NCBI GenBank assembly: GCA_934096175.1 | Contig: CAKOLG010000015.1 | Coordinates: forward strand, 1-27,090 | Length of the DNA: 27,090 bases | Direction: 5' to 3' | Source: an uncultured Bacilli bacterium | Lineage (GTDB): Bacteria; Bacillota_I; Bacilli_A; RF39; UBA660 | Shown here: one piece after another, positions 1-7,224 of the stretch | How the letters are laid out: every line of letters begins with the position of its first letter | How positions within the stretch are numbered: position 1 is the first letter of the stretch | Position numbers and translations under genes: made by a program | The notes under the pieces: generated by a model | The model's input: only the letters and a program-made list of their open reading frames with translations | Database searches by the model: none | What the model was told of the DNA's origin: nothing

Positions 1-1643
1 GTTACATTACTATAACCAAGTTTATCAATCAAAGTTTTATCTGCTTCACTATTAACGGTAATAGTATATGTTGGACTCTTTCCAAACATATTAGAAGTCC
101 TTACTGAACTATTAAACGGTGTCTTATTTAAAATAATGCTAAGTGTACCAGAATCAGTCCTATTAAACATATAAGTCATATTTGTTACCCTTAATGTATC
201 AAATTTACTTAAATCTAAACTTGTCAACTTACTCATACCAAAAAACATATAACTCATATCTGTTACTTTTGATGTATTAAAACTACTTAAATCTAAATTT
301 GTTAAACTGCTCATACCATCAAACATACTATACATATATGTTACTTTTGACGTATTAAAACCACTTAAATCTAAACTTATCAACTTACTCATACCAGAAA
401 ACATACTCTCCATATATGTTACGTTCGACGTATCAAAATTACTTAAATCTAAACTTGTTAAACTACTCATACCAGCAAACATATAACTCATATATGTTAC
501 TTTTGACGTATCAAAATTACTTACATCTAAACTTGTCAACTTACTCATATAAGCAAACATACCTCTCATACCTTCTACGTTTGAGGTATTAAAACTACTT
601 AAATCTAAACTTGTTAAGCTACTCATATCTTTAAACATACCACTCATATCCGTTACTTTTGACGTATCAAAACTACTTAAATCTAAACTTGTTAAGCTGC
701 TCATATCTTTAAACATATCACTCATATCCGTTACTTTTGATGTATCAAAATTACTTACATCTAAACTTGTCAACTTACTCATACCATAAAACATACGATA
801 CATATTTGTTACGTTTGAGGTATTAAAACTACTTAAATCTAAACTGGTTAAACTACTCATACCTTCAAACATCTGATTCATATTCGTTACTTTTGATGTA
901 TCAAAATTGCTTAAATCTAAACTGGTCAATTTATCCAGATTCCTAAACACAGAATTAATTTTTATTTCGTTTGTGATACTAAAATTGCTTACATTTAAAC
1001 TTGTTAAGCTCCTCATATTAGAAAACATTTCACTCATATCTGTTACTTTTGATGTATCAAAACTACTTAAATCTAAATTTGTTAAACTGCTCAGATCAAC
1101 AAACATATAACTCATATCTGTTACTTTTGACGTATCAAAATTACTTAAATCTAAACTGGTTAAACTACTCATATGAGAAAACATATTACTCATATCTGTT
1201 ACTTTTGACGTATTTAAAACATTTAAATTATTTATTGTTTGAACTGCACTCATGCCATAAAATAAACATGAACTATCTTGATTTGCATACAATGAGCCAT
1301 CCCCTTGTATGTATAAATCATACTTGGTTGAATCATCGGGATTAGTAATTACATAAGCCATGACACGACCATCTTTGGATGCTGAAACATCCCAAGATTT
1401 TACTGCATCATCAGGAACATTTATTTTATCTTCCAATGTTATAGTCTTTATTTTTGTTTTGTATGTTGGAGATCTAAATGCAGAAGTATCATTACTATAT
1501 GTAGCAGCCAAAACCGCTTGCCCTTTTATAACAGCTACACCGTCTACATTCAAATTAGTAGATAATGCTGAATAACCTATTGTCATAAAAAATAAATATG
1601 CAAAAGCTAGCAAGCAAATTAGTTTTCGATAATTTTTTTTCAC
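1..1643 (-). CDS. BspA-like (DUF285 repeat) surface protein, 3' end beyond window
   Basis: The minus-strand frame stays open from a GTG at 1643 to the window edge (547 codons seen, no stop), so the gene is cut at its C-terminus. GTG is chosen because AGGTGG lies 8 bases upstream. Residues 7-24 form a hydrophobic signal or anchor segment ending in a GYSALSTNLNVDG stretch, like the SipW/camelysin-type leaders of secreted proteins in gut Bacilli. A linker of about 120 residues follows, then fourteen 26-residue repeats with a consensus like TSKVTDMSxMFxxMSSLTSL followed by DLSNFD. This is the DUF285/BspA-like leucine-rich repeat family, found on surface proteins of Bacteroidetes, Mollicutes and Firmicutes and linked to adhesion. 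After the last repeat a different domain begins (residues with PTYTITVNSEADK). The surface location and an adhesive role are inferred from the family. Confidence 0.88.
   Translation of the reverse strand, partial: MKKNYRKLICLLAFAYLFFMTIGYSALSTNLNVDGVAVIKGQAVLAATYSNDTSAFRSPTYKTKIKTITLEDKINVPDDAVKSWDVSASKDGRVMAYVITNPDDSTKYDLYIQGDGSLYANQDSSCLFYGMSAVQTINNLNVLNTSKVTDMSNMFSHMSSLTSLDLSNFDTSKVTDMSYMFVDLSSLTNLDLSSFDTSKVTDMSEMFSNMRSLTSLNVSNFSITNEIKINSVFRNLDKLTSLDLSNFDTSKVTNMNQMFEGMSSLTSLDLSSFNTSNVTNMYRMFYGMSKLTSLDVSNFDTSKVTDMSDMFKDMSSLTSLDLSSFDTSKVTDMSGMFKDMSSLTSLDLSSFNTSNVEGMRGMFAYMSKLTSLDVSNFDTSKVTYMSYMFAGMSSLTSLDLSNFDTSNVTYMESMFSGMSKLISLDLSGFNTSKVTYMYSMFDGMSSLTNLDLSSFNTSKVTDMSYMFFGMSKLTSLDLSKFDTLRVTNMTYMFNRTDSGTLSIILNKTPFNSSVRTSNMFGKSPTYTITVNSEADKTLIDKLGYSNV
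120..1211 (-). repeat. 14 tandem 78-bp repeats encoding DUF285 units
   Basis: Matching positions of successive units fall at 1209, 1131, 1053, 975, 897, 819, 741, 663, 585, 507, 429, 351, 273 and 195, always exactly 78 bp apart with no indel. Most units are very similar at DNA level. The unit at 975 (SITNEIKI) and the last unit are the most degenerate. The array is in frame throughout and codes for one continuous solenoid. Confidence 0.93.
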
Positions 1644-1699
1644 ACTACACACCACCTAAAATATAATAATTATCTTTTAAATATTTCTAACTTCATTCA

Positions 1700-1726
1700 T
1701 TTCATAGAGCAAGATACACTATGAAA
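1700..1726. repeat. Palindromic element, left member of an inverted pair
   Basis: TTTCATAG and CTATGAAA (8-bp perfect arms) surround the 11-base asymmetric centre AGCAAGATACA. The reverse complement of the element at 1821-1843 aligns to it without gaps, sharing TCATA-AGCA-GATAC-TATGA with about four to five mismatches over some 24 bases. It lies in the predicted 5' leader of the BspA-like gene, so it could alternatively be a leader hairpin. Confidence 0.6.
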
Positions 1727-1743
1727 CACCTTATTCCTATACT

Positions 1744-1766
1744 ATTATACTGCCATTAGTATAACA
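1744..1766 (-). promoter_or_regulatory. Probable promoter of the BspA-like gene
   Basis: On minus, TGTTATACT (1766-1758) is an extended -10 element and a second TATAAT lies at 1749-1744. No strong -35 is visible. Either would give a leader of roughly 90-110 nt that contains the palindrome at 1700-1726. The promoter lies inside a pair of inverted palindromes (1700-1726 and 1821-1843). Confidence 0.5.
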
Positions 1767-1820
1767 TAATTTTAATTACTTTAAAATATATTTTAAAATT
1801 ATTTTATTAATAATCCATTC

Positions 1821-1849
1821 TCATAAAGTATCCTGCTTTATGATTTTTT
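1821..1849. repeat. Palindromic element, right member of the inverted pair; terminator-like on plus
   Basis: TCATAAAG and CTTTATGA (8-bp perfect arms) surround TATCCTG, and TTTTTT follows on the plus strand, so it could act as an intrinsic terminator for rightward transcription. No plus-strand gene precedes it. It is the inverted counterpart of 1700-1726, and the BspA promoter lies between the two. Confidence 0.6.
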
Positions 1850-1855
1850 ATAAAC

Positions 1856-1884
1856 AAAAAAATATGCTCATTTCAAGCATATTT
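1856..1884 (-). terminator. Intrinsic terminator of glmS
   Basis: On minus, AAATATGCT and AGCATATTT form a 9-bp stem with a 7-base loop, followed by a T run. It starts a few bases after the glmS stop codon. Confidence 0.85.
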
Positions 1885-1889
1885 TTATT

Positions 1890-3665
1890 TTATTCTACTG
1901 TAACACTCTTTGCTAAATTTCTTGGTTTATCTATATCACAACCATTTAACTTAGCAACATAATAAGCAATTAATTGACATTTTACTATTGCTAATACTCC
2001 ACCAACTAAATCACTTAATTTAGGTATAACAATTAACTTTTTATATAAATCTTTATCAAGTATTTCTTCATTACTTATAACAATACTTAAAGCACCTCTT
2101 GCACATACTTCTTTAATATTACTCATAGTCTTTAATCTAATAGAATCATCAGTAATAATACTTATTACTGGTGTTTTATTTTCAATTAAACTAATAGTTC
2201 CATGTTTTAATTCTCCAGCCGCATATGCTTCACTATGTAAATAACTTATTTCTTTTAATTTAAGTGATGCTTCCATTGCATAAGCATAATCAACTTTTCT
2301 TCCTAAAAAGAAAATATCTTTACAATTTTTTATCATTTTAGCGATTTCTAATGTATCATCTGTATTTTCTAAAATTCCTTCTAATACAGAATCAATATTA
2401 CGATATTCATCTAAAATATTTTCATCTAACAAACCATTTTTAATACCTAAATAAGCTGCAATTAAAGATAAAATCATAAGTTGACAAGTATAAGCTTTTG
2501 TTGTTGCAACTGCTATTTCTGGTCCAGCTTTAATATATAATACTTTATCAGCTTCACGAGCTATTGAAGAACCAACTACATTAACAATAGCTAAAGTTGG
2601 TATTCCTTGTTCTTTTGCTTGTCTTAATACTGCTAAAGTATCGGCTGTTTCACCACTTTGACTAATTAAAATAATCAAATGATTTTTTCTTGGATAATGA
2701 TTAGTATATCTATATTCTGAAGCTACATCTGCATTTACAAAAACATGTCCATATTTACTTATCAAACTTTTTCCTACTAATCCAACATGATAAGCACTAC
2801 CACAACCAACTATATCTATTGACTCATACTTTTCTAAACCACTTAATTTACTTTCTAATGACTTAATATCATATATATATTCTTTAATAGTATCCATAAT
2901 AACTTTAGGTTGTTCATATATTTCTTTCAACATAAAATGTTCATAACCATTTTTCATAGCTGCTTCTACACCCATATCAAAAGTCAATAATTCCTTTTCA
3001 ACAACTTTACCATCATTATAAATAGTTACACCATCACCTAATACTACATATTCATCATTTAATAGTAAATGATATTTATTAGTAAAATTCAAAATTGCTG
3101 GTACATCACTGGCAATAAAATTCCCTTCATCAGATACACCTACAATTAATGGACTATCTTTTCGAATAGCATATATTTTATCATCACCATCAATCATAAT
3201 TCCTAAAGCATAACTACCTACTAAGTAATCTTTTAACATATTTAAAACAGTTAAAATATCATAACTCTTAAGTAAATTATCTATTAAAGCTGCAACTACT
3301 TCTGTATCAGTCTCACTTTTAAAATTATAATCTTTTAAATCATTTTTTAAACTTTCATAATTTTCAATTATTCCGTTATGAACAATTGTAACCCTTCCTT
3401 GTTTATGAGGATGACTATTCTCTTTACATGGTTTTCCATGAGTTGCCCATCTAGTATGACCTATACCTGAATAAGACTCTTCTCCTTCATTTAAAACTTT
3501 CTTTAAATTTTCAATTCTACCTTTTTCTTTAACTATCACAATCTTATTATTTAATTTATAAGCAATACCAGCACTATCATATCCACGATATTCTAAACTT
3601 TCTAAACCACTTATAATTTTTGGAATACATTTTTCTTTACCAATGTATCCTACTATTCCACACAT
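1890..3665 (-). CDS. glmS: Glutamine-fructose-6-phosphate aminotransferase
   Basis: Makes glucosamine-6-phosphate from fructose-6-phosphate and glutamine, the first committed step to UDP-GlcNAc and peptidoglycan, in the cytoplasm. The start is set at the ATG at 3665, giving MCGIVGYIG, because the class II glutamine amidotransferase nucleophile Cys must follow the initiator Met; GGAGG sits correctly upstream. An in-frame ATG at 3683 would hide this Cys. The 591 residues match the family. An N-terminal glutaminase domain carries the HTRWATHG motif. Two SIS sugar-isomerase domains carry GCGSAYHVG, SQSGETADTL and EAYAAGELKHG. The C-terminus DKPRNLAKSVTVE is canonical. Expression is very probably controlled by the ribozyme directly upstream. 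Confidence 0.98.
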   Translation of the reverse strand: MCGIVGYIGKEKCIPKIISGLESLEYRGYDSAGIAYKLNNKIVIVKEKGRIENLKKVLNEGEESYSGIGHTRWATHGKPCKENSHPHKQGRVTIVHNGIIENYESLKNDLKDYNFKSETDTEVVAALIDNLLKSYDILTVLNMLKDYLVGSYALGIMIDGDDKIYAIRKDSPLIVGVSDEGNFIASDVPAILNFTNKYHLLLNDEYVVLGDGVTIYNDGKVVEKELLTFDMGVEAAMKNGYEHFMLKEIYEQPKVIMDTIKEYIYDIKSLESKLSGLEKYESIDIVGCGSAYHVGLVGKSLISKYGHVFVNADVASEYRYTNHYPRKNHLIILISQSGETADTLAVLRQAKEQGIPTLAIVNVVGSSIAREADKVLYIKAGPEIAVATTKAYTCQLMILSLIAAYLGIKNGLLDENILDEYRNIDSVLEGILENTDDTLEIAKMIKNCKDIFFLGRKVDYAYAMEASLKLKEISYLHSEAYAAGELKHGTISLIENKTPVISIITDDSIRLKTMSNIKEVCARGALSIVISNEEILDKDLYKKLIVIPKLSDLVGGVLAIVKCQLIAYYVAKLNGCDIDKPRNLAKSVTVE

Positions 3666-3693
3666 AAAAATTCCTCCATACAAAAAATATATG

Positions 3694-3819
3694 GTGAACT
3701 ATCTTTTGTTATAATCTTAATTTTATTTTTTAAATAGTTCTAACGTTCCCATTTACGTAGTAACATCCGCCGAATCTTTCGATAATTACTAACCTCGTCA
3801 TCCCTTAGGACCTGGCGCT
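3694..3819 (-). ncRNA. glmS ribozyme (GlcN6P-activated self-cleaving RNA)
   Basis: Read on minus, the leader contains the conserved core AGCGCC, then GACGAGGTT, then TATCGA and TTCGGCGGATG, in the order and spacing of the glmS ribozyme. A downstream helix is formed by GAACTAT (3740-3734) with ATAGTTC (3702-3696). By family knowledge, cleavage falls between the A (3819) and the G (3818) of AGCGCC, is stimulated by glucosamine-6-phosphate, and lowers glmS mRNA. The short P2-type arm (CAGGTCCTAAGGGATG) is smaller than in Bacillus. The 3' boundary is approximate. Confidence 0.95.
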
Positions 3820-3857
3820 AACTTTCATATACCTTTCTACTATAAAAGCTTTACTAA

Positions 3858-3887
3858 ATTATATGAAATATAAATATCTCTTGTCAA
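3858..3887 (-). promoter_or_regulatory. Sigma-A promoter of glmS
   Basis: TTGACA (3887-3882) and TATAAT (3863-3858) are separated by 18 bases. Predicted initiation near 3851 puts the start about 32 bases upstream of the ribozyme cleavage site, so the full ribozyme is transcribed. Confidence 0.85.
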
Positions 3888-3894
3888 AAAAATT

Positions 3895-3927
3895 AAAAAA
3901 ATAAAAGTAAATTTACAACATATTTAC
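3895..3927 (-). terminator. Probable terminator of the three-gene envelope operon
   Basis: On minus, GTAAAT and ATTTAC form a short stem with a 9-base loop, followed by TTTTATTTTTTT. It begins three bases after the stop at 3930 and ends just before the glmS -35 element. The stem is weak and AT-only apart from its end pair. Confidence 0.6.
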
Positions 3928-3929
3928 TC

Positions 3930-4430
3930 CTATTTAATTTCAAAACTATTTAAAATTGAATCAACACTATCAAGTACAATATCAAAATAATTACTCGAAT
4001 TAACATAATAAATAATAATTAATTTTTTATCTTTTTTATATATATTAACTAATGCTTGTTCATCATCTTTTTCATATAAATATGAATAACTTTCAATATC
4101 TTCTTTAAAGTAATCATCTACACTAATTAAAGCATACCCTTCATTCTGCTTCATTATTCCATCAACAATTTCATTTACTATATCTTTAAGTTGAACATCA
4201 ATAAAATAATTTTCTAATTCTCGATACTTTATATTTAACCTAGCTTTACTTTTTTTATGTATTAATTGAACATTTATTCCATCTTCTTTAATTTTCCAAG
4301 TACTATCATAATTAAAAGAATATATGTCATTTTCAAATTTTTTAACATTTATTTTGTTAAAATTTACTATAACTAACATAGACACTATTACAAAAAGCAC
4401 AAAAACCAAAGGTAATAATAACTTTTTCAT
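3930..4430 (-). CDS. Small membrane-anchored protein, function unknown (PsbP/Mog1-like fold possible)
   Basis: 166 residues. Residues 4-22 form an N-terminal hydrophobic helix, which with MKK before it suggests an anchor with about 140 residues outside the cell. The soluble part starts FSFNYDSTWKI and ends VDSILNSFEIK, a layout seen in small extracellular PsbP/Mog1-like domains. This is a resemblance by eye and not an assignment. Its ATG overlaps the TGA of the upstream HtrA-like gene (ATGA, 4427-4430), so the two are translationally coupled and probably work together. I do not recognise a specific family. Confidence 0.8.
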   Translation of the reverse strand: MKKLLLPLVFVLFVIVSMLVIVNFNKINVKKFENDIYSFNYDSTWKIKEDGINVQLIHKKSKARLNIKYRELENYFIDVQLKDIVNEIVDGIMKQNEGYALISVDDYFKEDIESYSYLYEKDDEQALVNIYKKDKKLIIIYYVNSSNYFDIVLDSVDSILNSFEIK

Positions 4431-6016
4431 TTTAACTCCATTATCAATATTACTAAATAATTCATATTATTTTTTAATACAATTCTATAATTTTTATTTT
4501 TAAAGATTATTTTTTTATTTGTCCTATAAATTTCACTAAAGTTTTGCTTTTCCAAATTATCTATATAAGTTGAAATAAAATAAAAGGTTCCCAATGAATT
4601 TGCCGCATTATTTTTATACCTTAAACTTAATACACCATCTTCATAATAAGCTTTTATTAACTTTAAAGAAATACTTTCTTCCAAATTACCTATTTGTTTA
4701 TATTTATTCCAAACTTCATCACTAATTGTATTTGTCTCTTCCTGACTAATATCGTTATAATAATTTTTCTTAAAAGTTAAAAAAGATACAGTATCAATTT
4801 GTGCAAAATCCATCTTTATTAAAATATCTTGTAATTCCTTTAAATAATCAGTACTATTAGCATAAGAAAGTTCAGAATATAATACCTCAGCTATATTAAA
4901 TCCGACCACTTCGCCTTGAAGATTAAACAAACACGCTCCAACATCTGCTTTATTAATTACTAATAAATTTTCTAATTTACCATTTTTTGCTGCAACAAAA
5001 GAACCATAATTAATACTAAAAGAACTATTATTTTTACTATTAATCATAAACAACTTATCATTAGTTTTTAAATCATCACTGTTACCAAATTTAACTTCTT
5101 GGCCTATTTCATCACTTAACTTTAAAACAACTACATCGTAATCAATATTTCCTGCAACAATTCCAGAAACAGTATAACTATTACCATCTCCATCATTAAC
5201 ATATATAAATTCACTTTCATTTAACATCTGCAAAAATAATGACCAACTTGTTACAACAATTCCTTTTCTTAAAAAGAAAGCACTACCATATGCATTTACT
5301 CCTTCATGATTTAGTCCAGTAATTTGTAAAACACTACCCTTATTTTGATTATACAACTCTCTTAACTCATCTTCTGAAATTACACTTTCTTCTGTATTTA
5401 AACTGATACTTTTAAACGTACTACCAATATTTGCACCATTATCTTCAACTCCAGCTATTTCATTAAAATAACTTTCTAAATTATCTGCCAAATTAAACCA
5501 TGGATAATGTAATTTATAACCTGATTCATCTTTAATTAACCAATAAGCTAAAACCATATCTGTTTTCTTACCATCAAAACTAACATTTGGTAAATAAGCA
5601 AATGATAAAAAACCTTTACTAAATTCAACAGTTCTAACTGCCTTAATATAATCAAGTTCAATCTTTTTACCATCTAATTGTTTTACAAAAGTATCAATAA
5701 ATAAACTTGAAGTTAAAGTTTGAAAACCGTCACTTCTATCATAATAAATATATTTTGTAAATAACTGATTTTTTTCATCTATTGAAATATCCTTTATACT
5801 TATATCTATTAATTCTTTAGTTAAATTTATAATCTCTTCATCATAAATAATATTTTTTTCATATCCAGTTGCTTCTATTTTATATTCAGGATTCAACTCT
5901 TTAACTAAATTAGCACTTTTATTAGATATATTTAAGTTTTCAATATTAATATCAAAAGCCTTAATATTTCCTACAAAAGCCATAAAAATAATTACTACAA
6001 AAATTATTTTTCTCAT
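4427..6016 (-). CDS. Secreted trypsin/HtrA-fold pseudoprotease
   Basis: 529 residues with a signal peptide at 1-20. Residues 1-220 have no clear family. Residues about 225-395 follow the HtrA/DegP chymotrypsin-like fold: GSVLQITG, YGSAFFLRKGIVVTSW, DYDVVVLKL, ACLFNLQGEVVGFN. The usual TNxHV is TSWSL here, so the catalytic His is Ser259. The Asp is kept (Asp294 in DYDVVVL). The GNSGGPLF motif is DVGACLF, so the catalytic Ser is Val359. Two of three triad residues are lost while the fold motifs survive, so it should be catalytically dead and act by binding. About 130 further residues follow the domain. It is the middle gene of an operon, starting 8 bases after the metallopeptidase gene with its SD overlapping that gene's stop. 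Confidence 0.82.
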   Translation of the reverse strand: MRKIIFVVIIFMAFVGNIKAFDINIENLNISNKSANLVKELNPEYKIEATGYEKNIIYDEEIINLTKELIDISIKDISIDEKNQLFTKYIYYDRSDGFQTLTSSLFIDTFVKQLDGKKIELDYIKAVRTVEFSKGFLSFAYLPNVSFDGKKTDMVLAYWLIKDESGYKLHYPWFNLADNLESYFNEIAGVEDNGANIGSTFKSISLNTEESVISEDELRELYNQNKGSVLQITGLNHEGVNAYGSAFFLRKGIVVTSWSLFLQMLNESEFIYVNDGDGNSYTVSGIVAGNIDYDVVVLKLSDEIGQEVKFGNSDDLKTNDKLFMINSKNNSSFSINYGSFVAAKNGKLENLLVINKADVGACLFNLQGEVVGFNIAEVLYSELSYANSTDYLKELQDILIKMDFAQIDTVSFLTFKKNYYNDISQEETNTISDEVWNKYKQIGNLEESISLKLIKAYYEDGVLSLRYKNNAANSLGTFYFISTYIDNLEKQNFSEIYRTNKKIIFKNKNYRIVLKNNMNYLVILIMELK

Positions 6017-6024
6017 AATATCAC

Positions 6025-7170
6025 CTACAAATAAGATTCTAAAGCTTCTACAATTAAAATACTTGCAATCGCAGCATTACGCCTATTTAAATAATAATCA
6101 TGAAAAGCTTCAGCAATTGTTTCATCATAAATATACTTACCATTTGAATCTTTAGTAATTGCATAATTAGAAATACTTCCTCTAAAAGAATCAAAATCAA
6201 TATATCCATATTGCTCTAAATACTTATTATATGCCTTTTGAATAAGCAAATAACTAAAATTACCTTCATTAAAATCATCATAAACCTTGTATAAAATATT
6301 AGAATCACTTGCTTTAACATATGTTAAATTAGAAACTTTATAATATTTCATTAAAGCAACATAAGATAAATAATGACCTAATTCATGAGCTACTGTGCTA
6401 GTTTTAGTAGCATTTTTAGGATAAAAATGCGTATTAGATCCATATTTAACTGTATTATTAAACTTACTTTCATTTAAAAAATAACTAGAATTCAAAACAA
6501 TTTGCGTTTTAACTCCCATCGGATAATTATTAATAGTGGGACTTGTAGCAAAAACAAAAATTGGCATAAAAGCTGCAATATAAGATGATTCTTCAGTAAC
6601 ATTTGCTAAAGTTATATTAGTTAAATAATACCTAACATTAGGATAATTATTATAAATAAATCCTATCAAATCTCTTATTTCATATGCAAAACTTACACTC
6701 ATTTCACATAAATTAACTGCTTTTACTCCATAATTACTAATAATTTCTTTTTCAATATTTACAATTGCTGTTGCACAACTATTTTTTTGTTTTAAACTAT
6801 CTTTCTCAATCAAACTATAAACATCATTTAAACTTTTTAAAGATTGATTATAATATTTATTATTATAGACAATCGTTGTTACCCCAGGTTCTGCTACAAC
6901 ATTATTTTTAGTTTCATATTTTTCATTCAGCACATCATTATTAGTTTGCTCATCTATAAAAAAATACTCTTTTGATAAAGCATAAGTCAAAAAAAGTGCA
7001 ACAGCAGATAAAATAATTACCATAAAATAAATAATTATATGACTATTTTTTTGTTCCTTTGGTAACACATTCTGTTCATACACTTGAGAGTCACGTAAAA
7101 AATATCCACAATATGGACAAAATGAAACATCTTCTGTAAATACTTCTTTTCCACATCTTTTACATATCAT
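6025..7170 (-). CDS. Zinc-ribbon, single-TM zinc metallopeptidase
   Basis: 381 residues in three parts. A cytoplasmic zinc ribbon has Cys3, Cys6, Cys18 and Cys21 (CKRC and CPYC). A transmembrane helix spans about 44-65. The external domain carries HELGH at 263-267 inside STVAHELGHYLSYV, the zincin metal-binding and catalytic motif. Glu354 or His357 in ETIAEAFHDYYL could be the third ligand, as in gluzincin-like peptidases. I cannot name the peptidase family. GGAGGT lies 6 bases before the ATG. It is the first gene of the operon with the HtrA-like pseudoprotease and the small anchored protein, suggesting one envelope proteolysis or sensing complex. The substrate is unknown. Confidence 0.82.
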   Translation of the reverse strand: MICKRCGKEVFTEDVSFCPYCGYFLRDSQVYEQNVLPKEQKNSHIIIYFMVIILSAVALFLTYALSKEYFFIDEQTNNDVLNEKYETKNNVVAEPGVTTIVYNNKYYNQSLKSLNDVYSLIEKDSLKQKNSCATAIVNIEKEIISNYGVKAVNLCEMSVSFAYEIRDLIGFIYNNYPNVRYYLTNITLANVTEESSYIAAFMPIFVFATSPTINNYPMGVKTQIVLNSSYFLNESKFNNTVKYGSNTHFYPKNATKTSTVAHELGHYLSYVALMKYYKVSNLTYVKASDSNILYKVYDDFNEGNFSYLLIQKAYNKYLEQYGYIDFDSFRGSISNYAITKDSNGKYIYDETIAEAFHDYYLNRRNAAIASILIVEALESYL

Positions 7171-7188
7171 GACTCTACCTCCATAGTA

Positions 7189-7197
7189 ATTATAACA
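7189..7197 (-). promoter_or_regulatory. Extended -10 promoter of the envelope operon
   Basis: TGTTATAAT reads on minus at 7197-7189 just upstream of the SD of the metallopeptidase gene, with no clear -35. Initiation would fall near 7182, leaving almost no leader before the SD. The short space after the preceding terminator makes a promoter here likely. Confidence 0.45.
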
Positions 7198-7224
7198 TAA
7201 AAAAAGTACTATAAATAGTACTTT
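7198..7224 (-). terminator. Terminator overlapping the stop of the 272-aa gene
   Basis: AAAGTACTAT and ATAGTACTTT form a perfect 10-bp stem with a 2-base loop, followed by TTTTT on minus. The stop codon (7225-7223) enters the stem. Confidence 0.85.

Noticed and set aside
120..1211. Tandem repeats considered as a CRISPR array
   Set aside because: The period is exactly 78 bp with no unique spacers, the units are in frame, and the translation is a known DUF285 repeat.
907..1345. Plus-strand open frames across the 78-bp repeats and the linker
   Set aside because: They are antisense to the in-frame BspA-like gene, are low-complexity Leu/Asn/Tyr-rich translations of the repeat and have no SD.
4427..4430. 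Mycoplasma-type code with TGA as Trp
   Set aside because: TGA ends the HtrA-like gene in an ATGA overlap and ends the YmfH-like gene inside a terminator; Trp is encoded by TGG in conserved positions.
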